From assembly GCF_036637135.1 (NCBI RefSeq), contig NZ_JAVWNC010000043.1, positions 1 to 19,812 of the forward strand: a stretch of DNA of 19,812 nt, in the 5' to 3' direction. This document shows, one piece after another, positions 1 to 7,039 of this stretch; the first letter of the stretch is position 1; the number at the start of each line of letters is the position of its first letter. The translations under genes and the position numbers were made by a program. This DNA comes from Anaerorhabdus sp036637135. GTDB taxonomy: Bacteria; Bacillota_I; Bacilli_A; Erysipelotrichales; Erysipelotrichaceae. The notes beneath the pieces were generated by a model. It did no database searches. It was not told where the DNA came from and saw only the letters and a list, made by a program, of their open reading frames with translations.

Positions 1-2
1 GT

Positions 3-30
3 AAAAAGTGAGCAATCACTTTTTTTTCTT
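3..30 (+). terminator. Rho-independent terminator of an upstream gene
   Basis: AAAAGTGA (4-11) pairs with TCACTTTT (16-23) around a 4-nt loop, GCAA, and is followed by a T-run to position 27. It must end a transcript whose gene lies to the left of the window, because no reading frame in the window precedes it. It insulates the downstream permease-hydrogenase unit from read-through. Confidence 0.8.
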
Positions 31-62
31 GTGAAAAAAGTCTATTTTTTTAACACTGGTAA

Positions 63-71
63 TGATATAAT
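63..71 (+). promoter_or_regulatory. Extended -10 promoter for the permease-hydrogenase unit
   Basis: TGaTATAAT is a perfect extended -10 element. No good -35 hexamer is visible at 16-18 nt upstream, where the sequence is a T-rich tract, which is tolerated for extended -10 promoters. The start site would be near 78, giving a leader of about 30 nt before the ATG at 108. Because no terminator occurs until 8803, this is the only promoter I can see for the whole hydrogenase operon. Confidence 0.6.
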
Positions 72-107
72 TAATCCATATTAAAGTGTTGATAATGTGG
101 TGATAAC

Positions 108-839
108 ATGAAAAAGGAACACGGTATTACAGTTTTGATACTTGTATTATTATGGCAAGTTTTATCTGTGGTTGTTCATAATGATATACTTATTCCTTAT
201 CCAATTGATGTTCTACAATATTTGTTGCAAATTATTACAACACAAAATTTTTATCAAAGTGTATTTCAAACTATTGTACGTGTGTGTATTGGATTTGGAA
301 TATCATTTATCATTGCGTTGATTTTATCTATCATTTCAAATCATTCCAAAGTATTTAGAACTTTGTTTGAACCAATTCAATTACTTACTAAATCGATTCC
401 TAATATTAGTTATATCGTCATAACATTAGTTTGGCTTGGTTCAGAGAAAAGTGTAAGTGTTATTTGTTTCCTTATTCTATTTCCAATATTCTACAACAAC
501 TTCTTGTTTTCGATGGATAATGAACCACAAGAGTTAAAAGATATTGCGAGAATATATCCCGAATCTTTTTTTGAGTTAACACGTAGTAAAACAATACCCA
601 TGTTAATACCTACTATTTTAAGTTCAAGCAAGATGGCATTCGGATTAGGTTTCAAGGTTGCTGTAATGGCAGAAATTCTTGGACAAGTTCGAACAGGAAT
701 TGGTAGACAATTGCATATTGCTCGACTTAATTTAGATACAACAGGTTTATTTGCTTGGACAATTGTAATCATCTGTATTTGTTTTATAATTGATTGGATT
801 TTCAATCAATTGATAAATAAAAAATCAAATGGAGGTTAA
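108..839 (+). CDS. ABC transporter inner-membrane permease, SsuC/TauC/ThiX-like
   Basis: The 243-aa product is a polytopic membrane protein with hydrophobic segments near residues 8-24, 50-76, 95-115, 118-135, 175-195 and 212-235. The EAA-type cytoplasmic loop, which contacts the ATPase in this family, lies around residues 140-165 (ELKDIARIYPESFFELTRSK), followed by the typical GLGFKVAVMAEILG helix. The family is the permease of nitrate/sulfonate/taurine/thiamine-precursor importers, and the substrate cannot be read from sequence. The start ATG is preceded by GGTGAT (99-104). No ATPase or substrate-binding gene follows, and a terminator precedes it. The next gene, hydC, begins 2 nt after the stop and takes its ribosome site (GGAGG, 831-835) from inside this gene, so co-transcription with the hydrogenase is likely. 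Partner genes may lie upstream of the window. Confidence 0.8.
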   Translation: MKKEHGITVLILVLLWQVLSVVVHNDILIPYPIDVLQYLLQIITTQNFYQSVFQTIVRVCIGFGISFIIALILSIISNHSKVFRTLFEPIQLLTKSIPNISYIVITLVWLGSEKSVSVICFLILFPIFYNNFLFSMDNEPQELKDIARIYPESFFELTRSKTIPMLIPTILSSSKMAFGLGFKVAVMAEILGQVRTGIGRQLHIARLNLDTTGLFAWTIVIICICFIIDWIFNQLINKKSNGG

Positions 840-841
840 TT

Positions 842-1342
842 ATGGAAAAGTTAAACGCTGAATCACTTCGTCAAATCGATGAGATTGTAGCAAGACATGA
901 GGGTCGTTTAGGACCAATTAAACTTATGTTGCATGATGTTCAACACGAACTTGGTTACATACCTTTTGAAGCAATGGAGAAAATCGCTAATGCATCAAAT
1001 GCATCGGTTGCTGAAGTGTATGGTGTTGTTACATTCTACTCACAATTTACAACAGAACCAAAAGGCAAACATATCATAAACGTTTGCATGGGTACAGCGT
1101 GCTATGTTAAAGGAGCACAAAACTTAGTTAATGATGTTATTAATATGACGGGTGCAGTTGTTAATGGTACAAGTGATGATGGTTTATTCTCACTTGATGC
1201 TACTCGTTGTTTAGGTGCGTGTGGATTAGCACCAGTTGTTATTATTGATGGGAAAGTATATGGAAATGCAGATTCATCAAAAATCATTTCAGAAATCATT
1301 CAATCCATTTTAGATTCTGAAAGAAAACCGATAGGGGCTTAA
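842..1342 (+). CDS. hydC: [FeFe]-hydrogenase NuoE-like [2Fe-2S] subunit (HydC)
   Basis: This 166-aa protein has the length and layout of NuoE/HydC: an N-terminal helical bundle (about 1-75) and a thioredoxin-like [2Fe-2S] domain with C82-x4-C87 and C123-x3-C127 as the four ligands. In bifurcating hydrogenases of the Thermotoga HydABC type, this subunit sits next to the NuoF-like HydB flavoprotein and relays electrons. Here hydC is separated from hydB and hydA by seven accessory genes, an order seen in other clostridial operons of this type. It has a strong GGAGG ribosome site at 831-835, 6 nt before the ATG. The NuoE family also occurs in formate dehydrogenases and complex I; the downstream hydA makes hydrogenase the sensible assignment. 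Confidence 0.92.
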   Translation: MEKLNAESLRQIDEIVARHEGRLGPIKLMLHDVQHELGYIPFEAMEKIANASNASVAEVYGVVTFYSQFTTEPKGKHIINVCMGTACYVKGAQNLVNDVINMTGAVVNGTSDDGLFSLDATRCLGACGLAPVVIIDGKVYGNADSSKIISEIIQSILDSERKPIGA

Positions 1343-1344
1343 TC

Positions 1345-1704
1345 ATGTTAGCAAACCAAATCGTTCAAAAATTAAATGCGACAGCCTTGGGAGTGTGGAA
1401 TCAGAACCTCATGAACAAGGATTATCAATATGTATTCGCAACTGATTTAATGAGCGATGCGCTTGCGATGATCAACAACTCTTGTGATCAAACAGTTTTA
1501 CTTACTGGCTTATGCAATGCACAATCACTTCGAACAGCAGAAATGTTGGATTTAGAATTAATCATTTACGTTCGTGGAAAGAAATTAGATGAAGAAGTAC
1601 TGGAACTAGCAATGGAAATGGGGTTCAATGTATTTTCAACAAATTATTCCATGTTTGAAGCTTCAGGTATACTCTTTCAAGAGGGATTACATGCAGGTGA
1701 TTAA
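1345..1704 (+). CDS. DRTGG-domain protein 1 of the hydrogenase accessory cassette
   Basis: The 119-aa soluble protein consists almost entirely of one DRTGG-type domain, a small alpha/beta fold known from the N-terminal regions of HPr kinase-like and CBS-linked proteins and thought to bind ligands. The recognisable core is LLTGLCNAQSLRTAEM at about 52-67, followed by LELIIYVRGK and a C-terminal FNVFSTNYSMFEASGIL stretch. Automated pipelines often call such proteins serine kinase, but no kinase motif (P-loop or catalytic loop) is present. It starts 2 nt after hydC with a weak GGGG-type ribosome site, and its 3' end overlaps the next gene by 14 nt. DRTGG and HATPase genes recur next to trimeric [FeFe] hydrogenases, but their function is unproven. 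Confidence 0.75.
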   Translation: MLANQIVQKLNATALGVWNQNLMNKDYQYVFATDLMSDALAMINNSCDQTVLLTGLCNAQSLRTAEMLDLELIIYVRGKKLDEEVLELAMEMGFNVFSTNYSMFEASGILFQEGLHAGD

Positions 1705-2116
1705 CCGACAGTTTGTTGTAGAACGTGATGATTATGCAAATGCAGGAAAAGTATCTAGCCAAATTAAACAATCATTAAATCAAATAGGAATACCTGGAGA
1801 TATTTTAAGAAGAGTTGCGGTAGCAAGTTATGAAGCTGAAATCAATATGATTATACATGCTTGGGGTGGAACAATTTCATGTACACTTGAAGATAATGGT
1901 GAACTAACGCTTGTCTTTAAAGATCCAGGTCCAGGAATACCGGATATCGAAAAAGCATTAACACCTGGTTGGTCAACAGCAAATGAAAAAGCAAGACAAT
2001 TGGGTTTTGGAGCAGGGATGGGATTATTTAATATTAAACGCGTTTCAGATCATTTTGACATTCAAACATCAATAGAAGGAACGACCTTAACAATTGGTTT
2101 TATGGTTATCAAATGA
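1691..2116 (+). CDS. RsbW-like HATPase (anti-sigma/serine-kinase family) in hydrogenase cassette
   Basis: I chose the ATG at 1691, which gives 141 aa, because AGAGGGA at 1680-1686 is correctly spaced. An upstream in-frame ATG at 1628 would add 21 residues of out-of-family sequence that lie inside the preceding gene. The GHKL ATPase fold is clear: N-box with E48/E50 and N52, G1 box DPGPGIPD at 78-85, and G2 box GFGAGMG at 105-111. There is no sensor, dimerisation or histidine-phosphoacceptor domain, so it resembles a stand-alone RsbW/SpoIIAB-type kinase. No anti-anti-sigma (STAS) partner is encoded nearby, so its target is unknown. It overlaps the DRTGG gene by 14 nt and the HydS-like gene by 4 nt (ATGA), which suggests translational coupling. 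Confidence 0.82.
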   Translation: MQVINRQFVVERDDYANAGKVSSQIKQSLNQIGIPGDILRRVAVASYEAEINMIIHAWGGTISCTLEDNGELTLVFKDPGPGIPDIEKALTPGWSTANEKARQLGFGAGMGLFNIKRVSDHFDIQTSIEGTTLTIGFMVIK

Positions 2117-3303
2117 GAAGTGTAGTTACCTATACATTAAGTCAATGTGTCAAGTGTATGAAGTGTTTAAGAGCATGCCCAACCAATGCAGTGTTTATAC
2201 AAAAAGATCGTGTTCATATTAATCATAGTCGTTGTATTAATTGTGGTAAGTGTTTAGATGCTTGCTTAAATCAAGGATTACAATCAAAGGGTAGTACTCT
2301 AGTTGATATTAGCAACTATGACTACACTGTTTGTTTGGTACCAAGTTCAATGATTAGTGATTATAAAACACATGAACAAGTAGAAGAATTATTTTATGCA
2401 ATCAAAATGTTAGGTTTTGATGAAGTTATTGATATAAGTGATATTGAAGGACAAATTACAAAAGAAGCAATCCTACTTTCTGAAATAGAACATGGTAAGA
2501 GCTTAATTTCTTCGTTTTGTCCTGTAATCAATAAATTAATTGAAGTTAAGTTTCCAATGTTACTAAGTAGTATTACTGCGATTGATTACGCTAGTGAAAT
2601 TGCAGCAAGACAAATAAGAAAGAGATGCACAGATAAAGGAAAAGTAGGAATCTTTAATTGTTGTGAATGTATCGCGAAATTAAATCTTGCAAAATATCCT
2701 TATGGTAATTCTCAGTTCGAAGTAGATCATGCTTTAGCAATTGTTGATATTTTCCCAATCATTAAAGCAAACATGGGTAAAGGAAAATTACCAATTAGTT
2801 TATGCAAAGAAGGATTACAAAGTTGTAATCCTGCAATGATGATGATTGCAGAGAATCATTTGGTAGCTGATGGCTTTGATAAAGTATGTAATATTTTAGA
2901 ACATGCCGAATTTGGACTATTAAGTGAATTTGATTTGTTGACATTATTCCCATGTTTTAATGGTTGTCTTGGAGGTAATTTACTTTGGGGCAATAGTTAT
3001 TTAACAAAGAATAATATTCATCAATTATGCAATGTTAAAGAGAAATCAATTTCCAATTTACCTTTTGAAGAAATTTATGGTGAGAGTACCATCGATGATG
3101 TCAATGACATGCGTAGTATTCAGGAAAGACTAGTTTTCTTTTCAAAAGTAAATGACCAGCTTGAACAGCTTCCAGGATATGATTGTGGAGCTTGTGGATT
3201 TGCAAGTTGTCGTATTATGGCAGAAGAAATAGCGACAGGGAAAAAGACAATACAAGATTGTCGTATCCATCGCAATGAGGTAAAACAAAATGAAAGTAAG
3301 TGA
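2113..3303 (+). CDS. hydS: HydS-like putative sensory [FeFe]-hydrogenase (degenerate H-cluster protein)
   Basis: The 396-aa protein has, in order, a 2x[4Fe-4S] ferredoxin domain (C12, C15, C18, C22; C41, C44, C47, C51), a compact hydrogenase large-subunit domain, and a C-terminal four-Cys [4Fe-4S] domain (C358, C361, C366, C383). The three H-cluster motifs are altered. L1 reads SSFCP (F135, C136) where catalytic enzymes have TSCCP. L2 reads CCECIAK (C186, K189) in place of MPCxxK. L3 reads CFNGCLGG (C281, C285). The four cubane ligands and the CN-binding Lys therefore survive, but the proton-relay Cys is Phe. This matches the idea of group C/D sensory hydrogenases, which sit beside bifurcating hydrogenases. 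It lacks a PAS domain, so it is closer to the group D layout. H2 sensing is inference. Confidence 0.8.
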   Translation: MRSVVTYTLSQCVKCMKCLRACPTNAVFIQKDRVHINHSRCINCGKCLDACLNQGLQSKGSTLVDISNYDYTVCLVPSSMISDYKTHEQVEELFYAIKMLGFDEVIDISDIEGQITKEAILLSEIEHGKSLISSFCPVINKLIEVKFPMLLSSITAIDYASEIAARQIRKRCTDKGKVGIFNCCECIAKLNLAKYPYGNSQFEVDHALAIVDIFPIIKANMGKGKLPISLCKEGLQSCNPAMMMIAENHLVADGFDKVCNILEHAEFGLLSEFDLLTLFPCFNGCLGGNLLWGNSYLTKNNIHQLCNVKEKSISNLPFEEIYGESTIDDVNDMRSIQERLVFFSKVNDQLEQLPGYDCGACGFASCRIMAEEIATGKKTIQDCRIHRNEVKQNESK

Positions 3304-3622
3304 ATTGGTTCAAAAGACAGGGTGGAATAATATTTCTACAGATGATTCAATGCAAAAAGAGATTACTGGTGTTTATGTAGGCGATCTTCTAAGTTGGGTG
3401 ATGGGAAAAGGTGAACAAGGTCAAGCTTGGATTACTGTTCAGTCTCACATCAATGTAATCGCGGTAGCTGTTTTGCTTGAGTTTAGTTGTGTCATCATAG
3501 CTGATGAAGTGAGTGTACCAGATGATGTCTTAGCGAAAGCCAAAGAAGAAAATCTTGCGATAATCACAACGAATTCCTCATCCTATGAATGTACAAGAAA
3601 GTTAATTGAACTTGGTTTATAA
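3290..3622 (+). CDS. DRTGG-domain protein 2 of the hydrogenase accessory cassette
   Basis: This 110-aa single-domain protein has the DRTGG-family pattern GVYVGDLLSWVMG (about 27-39), AWITVQSHINVIAVA (about 46-60) and a C-terminal AIITTNSSSYE stretch. It is a paralogue, not a duplicate, of the DRTGG gene at 1345: the second conserved block differs (WITVQSHIN here, LLTGLCNAQ there), so the two probably have distinct ligands or form a heterodimer. It overlaps the HydS-like gene by 14 nt and has GAGGT inside that gene as its ribosome site. The following PHP gene starts on the last base of its stop codon. A small-molecule or adenylate-sensing role is a guess. Confidence 0.75.
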   Translation: MKVSELVQKTGWNNISTDDSMQKEITGVYVGDLLSWVMGKGEQGQAWITVQSHINVIAVAVLLEFSCVIIADEVSVPDDVLAKAKEENLAIITTNSSSYECTRKLIELGL

Positions 3623-4317
3623 TGTTTTACGACTTTCATATTCATAGTTGCTTATCACCCTGTAGTAATGATGATATGACTCCAAATAATATTGCTCAAA
3701 TGGCAATGTTGAAGGGATTAAACTATATTGCAATATGTGATCATAACTCGATGAAACAACAAGATGTATTCAAAAAAGTATGTGACACAATTGGTATAAA
3801 AATGATGTATGGCGTTGAGATACAAACCAGCGAAGAAGTCCATGTTTGTTGCTATTTCTTGAAACAAGAAGATTGTAAAGAGTTTCAATTGTGGATCGAT
3901 TCAAAAACAAATCATGTTAAGAATAATGAACAGTTTTTTGGTAAACAAATCTTATGCAATGAATTTGATCAGGTGATAGGCTACGAAGAATATTTGCTTA
4001 TTAACTCACTCAATGCAAGTTTGAATGAAACTATAACACAAGTTCATACGTGTCATGGTAAAGCTGTTTTAGCTCATGTATTGGATAGAGTTAATAGTGT
4101 TACTCATCAACTTGGATTTATTCCTGAAGACTGTGAATTTGATGGATTAGAAGTAAAAAATCTAAATCAAATGATTACAGTGAAAGAGAAACATCCATGG
4201 ATGAAAGAAACGACTTGGTTTATTAATTCAGATGCACATCAATTAATTGATATTAGTGAACCAGAGAACGCAATGAGTTTGAACGAATTCGAATTGTTTT
4301 GGGGGAAAACATTATGA
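3622..4317 (+). CDS. PHP-domain metal-dependent phosphoesterase-like protein
   Basis: The 231-aa protein carries a full set of PHP metal ligands: HxH (H6, H8), D40-H41 in CDHN, E66, H74, H152 and D204-x-H206 near the C-terminus. PHP proteins hydrolyse phosphoesters, including histidinol phosphate, RNase AM-type 3',5'-nucleotides and polymerase-linked products, through a metal cluster. With all ligands kept this should be an active enzyme, but the substrate is unknown. The start overlaps the previous stop as TAATG with no clear ribosome site, so translation probably depends on re-initiation. In this context a role as phosphatase or nucleotide hydrolase opposing the HATPase proteins of the cassette is attractive but unproven. 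Confidence 0.82.
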   Translation: MFYDFHIHSCLSPCSNDDMTPNNIAQMAMLKGLNYIAICDHNSMKQQDVFKKVCDTIGIKMMYGVEIQTSEEVHVCCYFLKQEDCKEFQLWIDSKTNHVKNNEQFFGKQILCNEFDQVIGYEEYLLINSLNASLNETITQVHTCHGKAVLAHVLDRVNSVTHQLGFIPEDCEFDGLEVKNLNQMITVKEKHPWMKETTWFINSDAHQLIDISEPENAMSLNEFELFWGKTL

Positions 4318-4868
4318 TGCAAGATTGCGCTATGCAAATTCTCGAATTAATTATGAATAGTATTCATGCAAATTCATCATTTATTGAAGTCTATATCAAA
4401 GATAGTTATTTAGAAAATAAATATCAATTCAAAGTTCAAGATAATGGTAAAGGTATGAGTCAAGAAACCCTTGAGCATGTTACAAGTCCATTTCAAACTT
4501 CACGTACAACGCGTAAAGTAGGATTGGGAGTTGCATTCATGAAAGGATTAACGGAACAATGTAATGGATCATTTACGATTACATCAAAAGAAAAAGTAGG
4601 AACTACAATCATTGCTACTGTGCAGAGAAATCATTGGGATACACCGGCTATAGGTGATTTGGGTGAGATGATGATGTGCAGTATTCAAGCGAATGAAAAG
4701 ATTGATTTCTATTTTGTATATGAAACAGATACACAAAAATTTGTCTTTGAATCCAAAGAAGTTAAAGAAAAGATTGAGGGTGTAAGTATTCTTGAACCTG
4801 ATATTCTTCTATGGATTAGAGAATATATTAATCAAGGCATACAACTTGCGAAGGAGAATCGGTTATGA
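4314..4868 (+). CDS. GHKL-family ATPase 2 of the hydrogenase cassette
   Basis: I place the start at the ATG at 4314 (184 aa), which forms an ATGA overlap with the PHP stop and has GGGGGA at 4301-4306 as ribosome site. A TTG five codons upstream is unlikely. The first 105 residues are a GHKL ATPase core: N-box E11 and N15, D43-NGKGM as G1, and a lid ending in GLGVA (70-74) as G2. The remaining 80 or so residues show no family I recognise. Unlike sensor kinases there is no H-box or transmembrane input. It resembles the histidine-kinase/MutL side of GHKL rather than the RsbW side of its companion at 1691, so the cassette has two different ATPases. Confidence 0.8.
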   Translation: MMQDCAMQILELIMNSIHANSSFIEVYIKDSYLENKYQFKVQDNGKGMSQETLEHVTSPFQTSRTTRKVGLGVAFMKGLTEQCNGSFTITSKEKVGTTIIATVQRNHWDTPAIGDLGEMMMCSIQANEKIDFYFVYETDTQKFVFESKEVKEKIEGVSILEPDILLWIREYINQGIQLAKENRL

Positions 4869-5227
4869 AAAGTTTAGAAGATTTAAAGAAAATGAGAGAA
4901 GAAGCTTTAAAAAAGGTCGATATGCGTGATGGCGATAAGGATTATCGTATTGTAGTAGGTATGGCAACTTGTGGTATAGCTGCAGGAGCTCGTCCTGTTT
5001 TAAATCGTCTTGTGGAAGAAGCATCAAAAAATAATTATTCTTGCGTAGTAACACAAACTGGATGTATTGGTTTATGTGTTTATGAACCAATTATAGAAAT
5101 TTTTGATCGTGAAGGTAATAAAACAACTTATGTTCATGTAAATCCAGATAAAGCCGCAATTATTTTACGTCGACATGTTGGTTTAGGTGAACGTGTTGAC
5201 GAATACACAATAGATAGTGTGAAGTAG
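4865..5227 (+). CDS. Thioredoxin-like [2Fe-2S] ferredoxin-type protein, hydrogenase accessory
   Basis: This 120-aa single-domain protein is related to the thioredoxin-like [2Fe-2S] module of NuoE and NuoF. The TCGIAAGA motif places C36 at the second ligand position of NuoE, and TGCIGLC supplies C67 and C71. The first ligand position is Val (V31), so only three of the four usual cysteines are kept in place; C60 is the only spare. This CGIAAGA form recurs in the small protein encoded just before HydB in other bacteria, so it is a family trait rather than a mutation. It may pass electrons or dock to HydB. The ribosome site AAGGAG (4851-4856) lies inside the preceding gene, which it overlaps by 4 nt. 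Confidence 0.85.
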   Translation: MKSLEDLKKMREEALKKVDMRDGDKDYRIVVGMATCGIAAGARPVLNRLVEEASKNNYSCVVTQTGCIGLCVYEPIIEIFDREGNKTTYVHVNPDKAAIILRRHVGLGERVDEYTIDSVK

Positions 5228-5236
5228 GAGATAACT

Positions 5237-7033
5237 ATGGAAAGAATAAATGTACTTGTATGTGCGGGAACTGGGTGCACATCATCAAATTCAATGCTTG
5301 TTGTTGAAAAATTTCATGAAGTATTAGAAAAATATAATTTAACAGATGAAGTCAAAGTTATTAAAACTGGATGTTTTGGTTTATGTCAAAAAGGACCTAT
5401 TGTTGCGATTTATCCAGACAAGGTATTTTATAATCATGTTGCTGTTGTTGATGTTGAAACAATTGTTAGTGAACACTTGTATAAAGGTAGAAAAGTAGAA
5501 CGTTTGGAAATGACAGATATCGATGAAGAAACAAAAGAAAAGATTTTTGATATCGATAGTATTCGTTTCTATTCGAAACAAAAACGTATTGCACTAAAAA
5601 ATTGTGGTGTAATTAATCCAGAAGATATACAAGAATATGTAGCTAAAGATGGTTATATGGCACTTGGTAAAGCAATTACAGAAATGACACCTCAAGATGT
5701 AATTGATGAAATGAAGAAATCAGGACTTAGAGGAAGAGGAGGCGGAGGATTTCCAACTGGATTGAAATGGCAATTCGCTGCTGATCAACCTAAAGGGGAT
5801 AAATATGTAATTTGTAATGCGGATGAAGGAGATCCAGGAGCATTTATGGATCGTTCTATTCTTGAAGGAGATCCACATGCTGTTCTTGAAGCAATGGCTA
5901 TTGCAGGATATGCAATAGGTGCTCAACAAGGATATGTTTACATACGTGCAGAATATCCAATTGCTGTAGATCGTTTGAAAATTGCGATTGAACAAGCTAA
6001 GGAATATGGATTACTTGGAAATAATATTTTTGGCACAGATTTCTGCTTTGATATTGAAATTCGTTTAGGAGCTGGTGCATTCGTTTGTGGTGAAGAAACC
6101 GCATTGATTATGTCCATTGAAGGAAAACGCGGTATGCCGGTATCGAAACCTCCATTCCCAGCGGTATCTGGTGTTTGGGGAAAACCAACAATTATTAATA
6201 ACGTTGAAACTTTCGCAAATGTGCCTCAAATTATTTTACTTGGTTCAGAATGGTTCTCAAGTATTGGTACAGAAAAATCAAAAGGTACTAAAGTATTCGC
6301 ATTAGGTGGTAAAATTGCGAACACTGGTTTAGTAGAAATTCCAATGGGTACAACACTTCGTGAAGTTATTTACGAAATTGGTGGAGGATGCCCAAATAAT
6401 AAGAATTTTAAAGCAGTTCAAACAGGTGGACCATCAGGTGGTTGTTTAACAGATAAACACTTGGATACAAAAATTGACTTTGATAACTTAATATCATTAG
6501 GATCAATGATGGGTTCTGGTGGAATGATTGTATTAGATGAAGATAACTGTATGGTTGACGTTGCACGTTTCTATATGGATTTCATTGTAGATGAATCATG
6601 TGGTAAATGTACTCCATGTCGTGTTGGAACAAAACGATTACTTGAAATGTTAGAAACAATATGTAAAGGTGAAGGTACTCTTGAATTATTAAAAGAGATG
6701 GAAGATTTATGTATTAGTATTAAAGAAACAGCTCTTTGTGGATTAGGTCAAACAGCACCAAATCCTATTCTATCTACACTCTCACAATTTAAAGATGAAT
6801 ATATTGCTCACGTTGTTAATAAAAAATGTCCAGCAGGAGTATGTAAAGCATTGCTTCAATACAAAATTAATCCAGATACATGCCGTAAGTGCAGTATGTG
6901 TGCAAAAACATGTCCAGTAGGTGCTATATCGGGTGTTCCTGGTAAAGAACCATATGTAATTGATACAACCAAATGTATTAAGTGTGGCGCTTGCTTCACT
7001 ACATGTCGCTTCCAAGCGATTGAAAGGGGATAA
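5237..7033 (+). CDS. hydB: [FeFe]-hydrogenase NuoF-like flavoprotein subunit (HydB)
   Basis: The 598-aa protein has the complete HydB layout. An N-terminal thioredoxin-like [2Fe-2S] domain (C9, C14, C46, C50) is followed by the NuoF core with the GRGGGGFPTGLKW FMN/NAD(H) glycine-rich loop (166-178) and GAGAFVCGEETAL (278-290). A [4Fe-4S] site follows with C455, C458, C461 and C501, then two C-terminal [4Fe-4S] ferredoxin clusters (C549, C552, C555, C559; C580, C583, C586, C590). In HydABC enzymes this subunit holds FMN and is the site of NAD(H) chemistry and probably of flavin-linked bifurcation. It starts 9 nt after the previous gene with AGGAG (5226-5230) and is followed 6 nt later by hydA. 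Confidence 0.95.
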   Translation: MERINVLVCAGTGCTSSNSMLVVEKFHEVLEKYNLTDEVKVIKTGCFGLCQKGPIVAIYPDKVFYNHVAVVDVETIVSEHLYKGRKVERLEMTDIDEETKEKIFDIDSIRFYSKQKRIALKNCGVINPEDIQEYVAKDGYMALGKAITEMTPQDVIDEMKKSGLRGRGGGGFPTGLKWQFAADQPKGDKYVICNADEGDPGAFMDRSILEGDPHAVLEAMAIAGYAIGAQQGYVYIRAEYPIAVDRLKIAIEQAKEYGLLGNNIFGTDFCFDIEIRLGAGAFVCGEETALIMSIEGKRGMPVSKPPFPAVSGVWGKPTIINNVETFANVPQIILLGSEWFSSIGTEKSKGTKVFALGGKIANTGLVEIPMGTTLREVIYEIGGGCPNNKNFKAVQTGGPSGGCLTDKHLDTKIDFDNLISLGSMMGSGGMIVLDEDNCMVDVARFYMDFIVDESCGKCTPCRVGTKRLLEMLETICKGEGTLELLKEMEDLCISIKETALCGLGQTAPNPILSTLSQFKDEYIAHVVNKKCPAGVCKALLQYKINPDTCRKCSMCAKTCPVGAISGVPGKEPYVIDTTKCIKCGACFTTCRFQAIERG

Positions 7034-7039
7034 GAATTT

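Noticed and set aside
29..55. TTGTGA followed by A-run and T-run upstream of the hydrogenase unit as a Rex (NADH-sensing) operator
   Set aside because: The left half resembles a Rex half-site, but the matching TCACAA half is absent at the required spacing; the apparent symmetry comes only from A and T runs. The same TTGTGAAAAAA string also occurs near 17911 in an unrelated place.
491..805. Antisense reading frame within the permease gene, and similar frames opposite hydC, hydB, hydA, birA, guaB, rmuC and the YitT gene
   Set aside because: None has a ribosome site or recognisable domain, and each lies opposite a well-supported gene; these are shadows of codon composition.
1628..1690. Upstream ATG extension of the RsbW-like ATPase
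   Set aside because: No ribosome site lies before 1628, the extra 21 residues do not resemble the family, and AGAGGGA is correctly placed for the ATG at 1691.
6117..6305. 62-aa frame inside hydB
   Set aside because: It is out of frame within the conserved NuoF core and has no ribosome site or homology signal.
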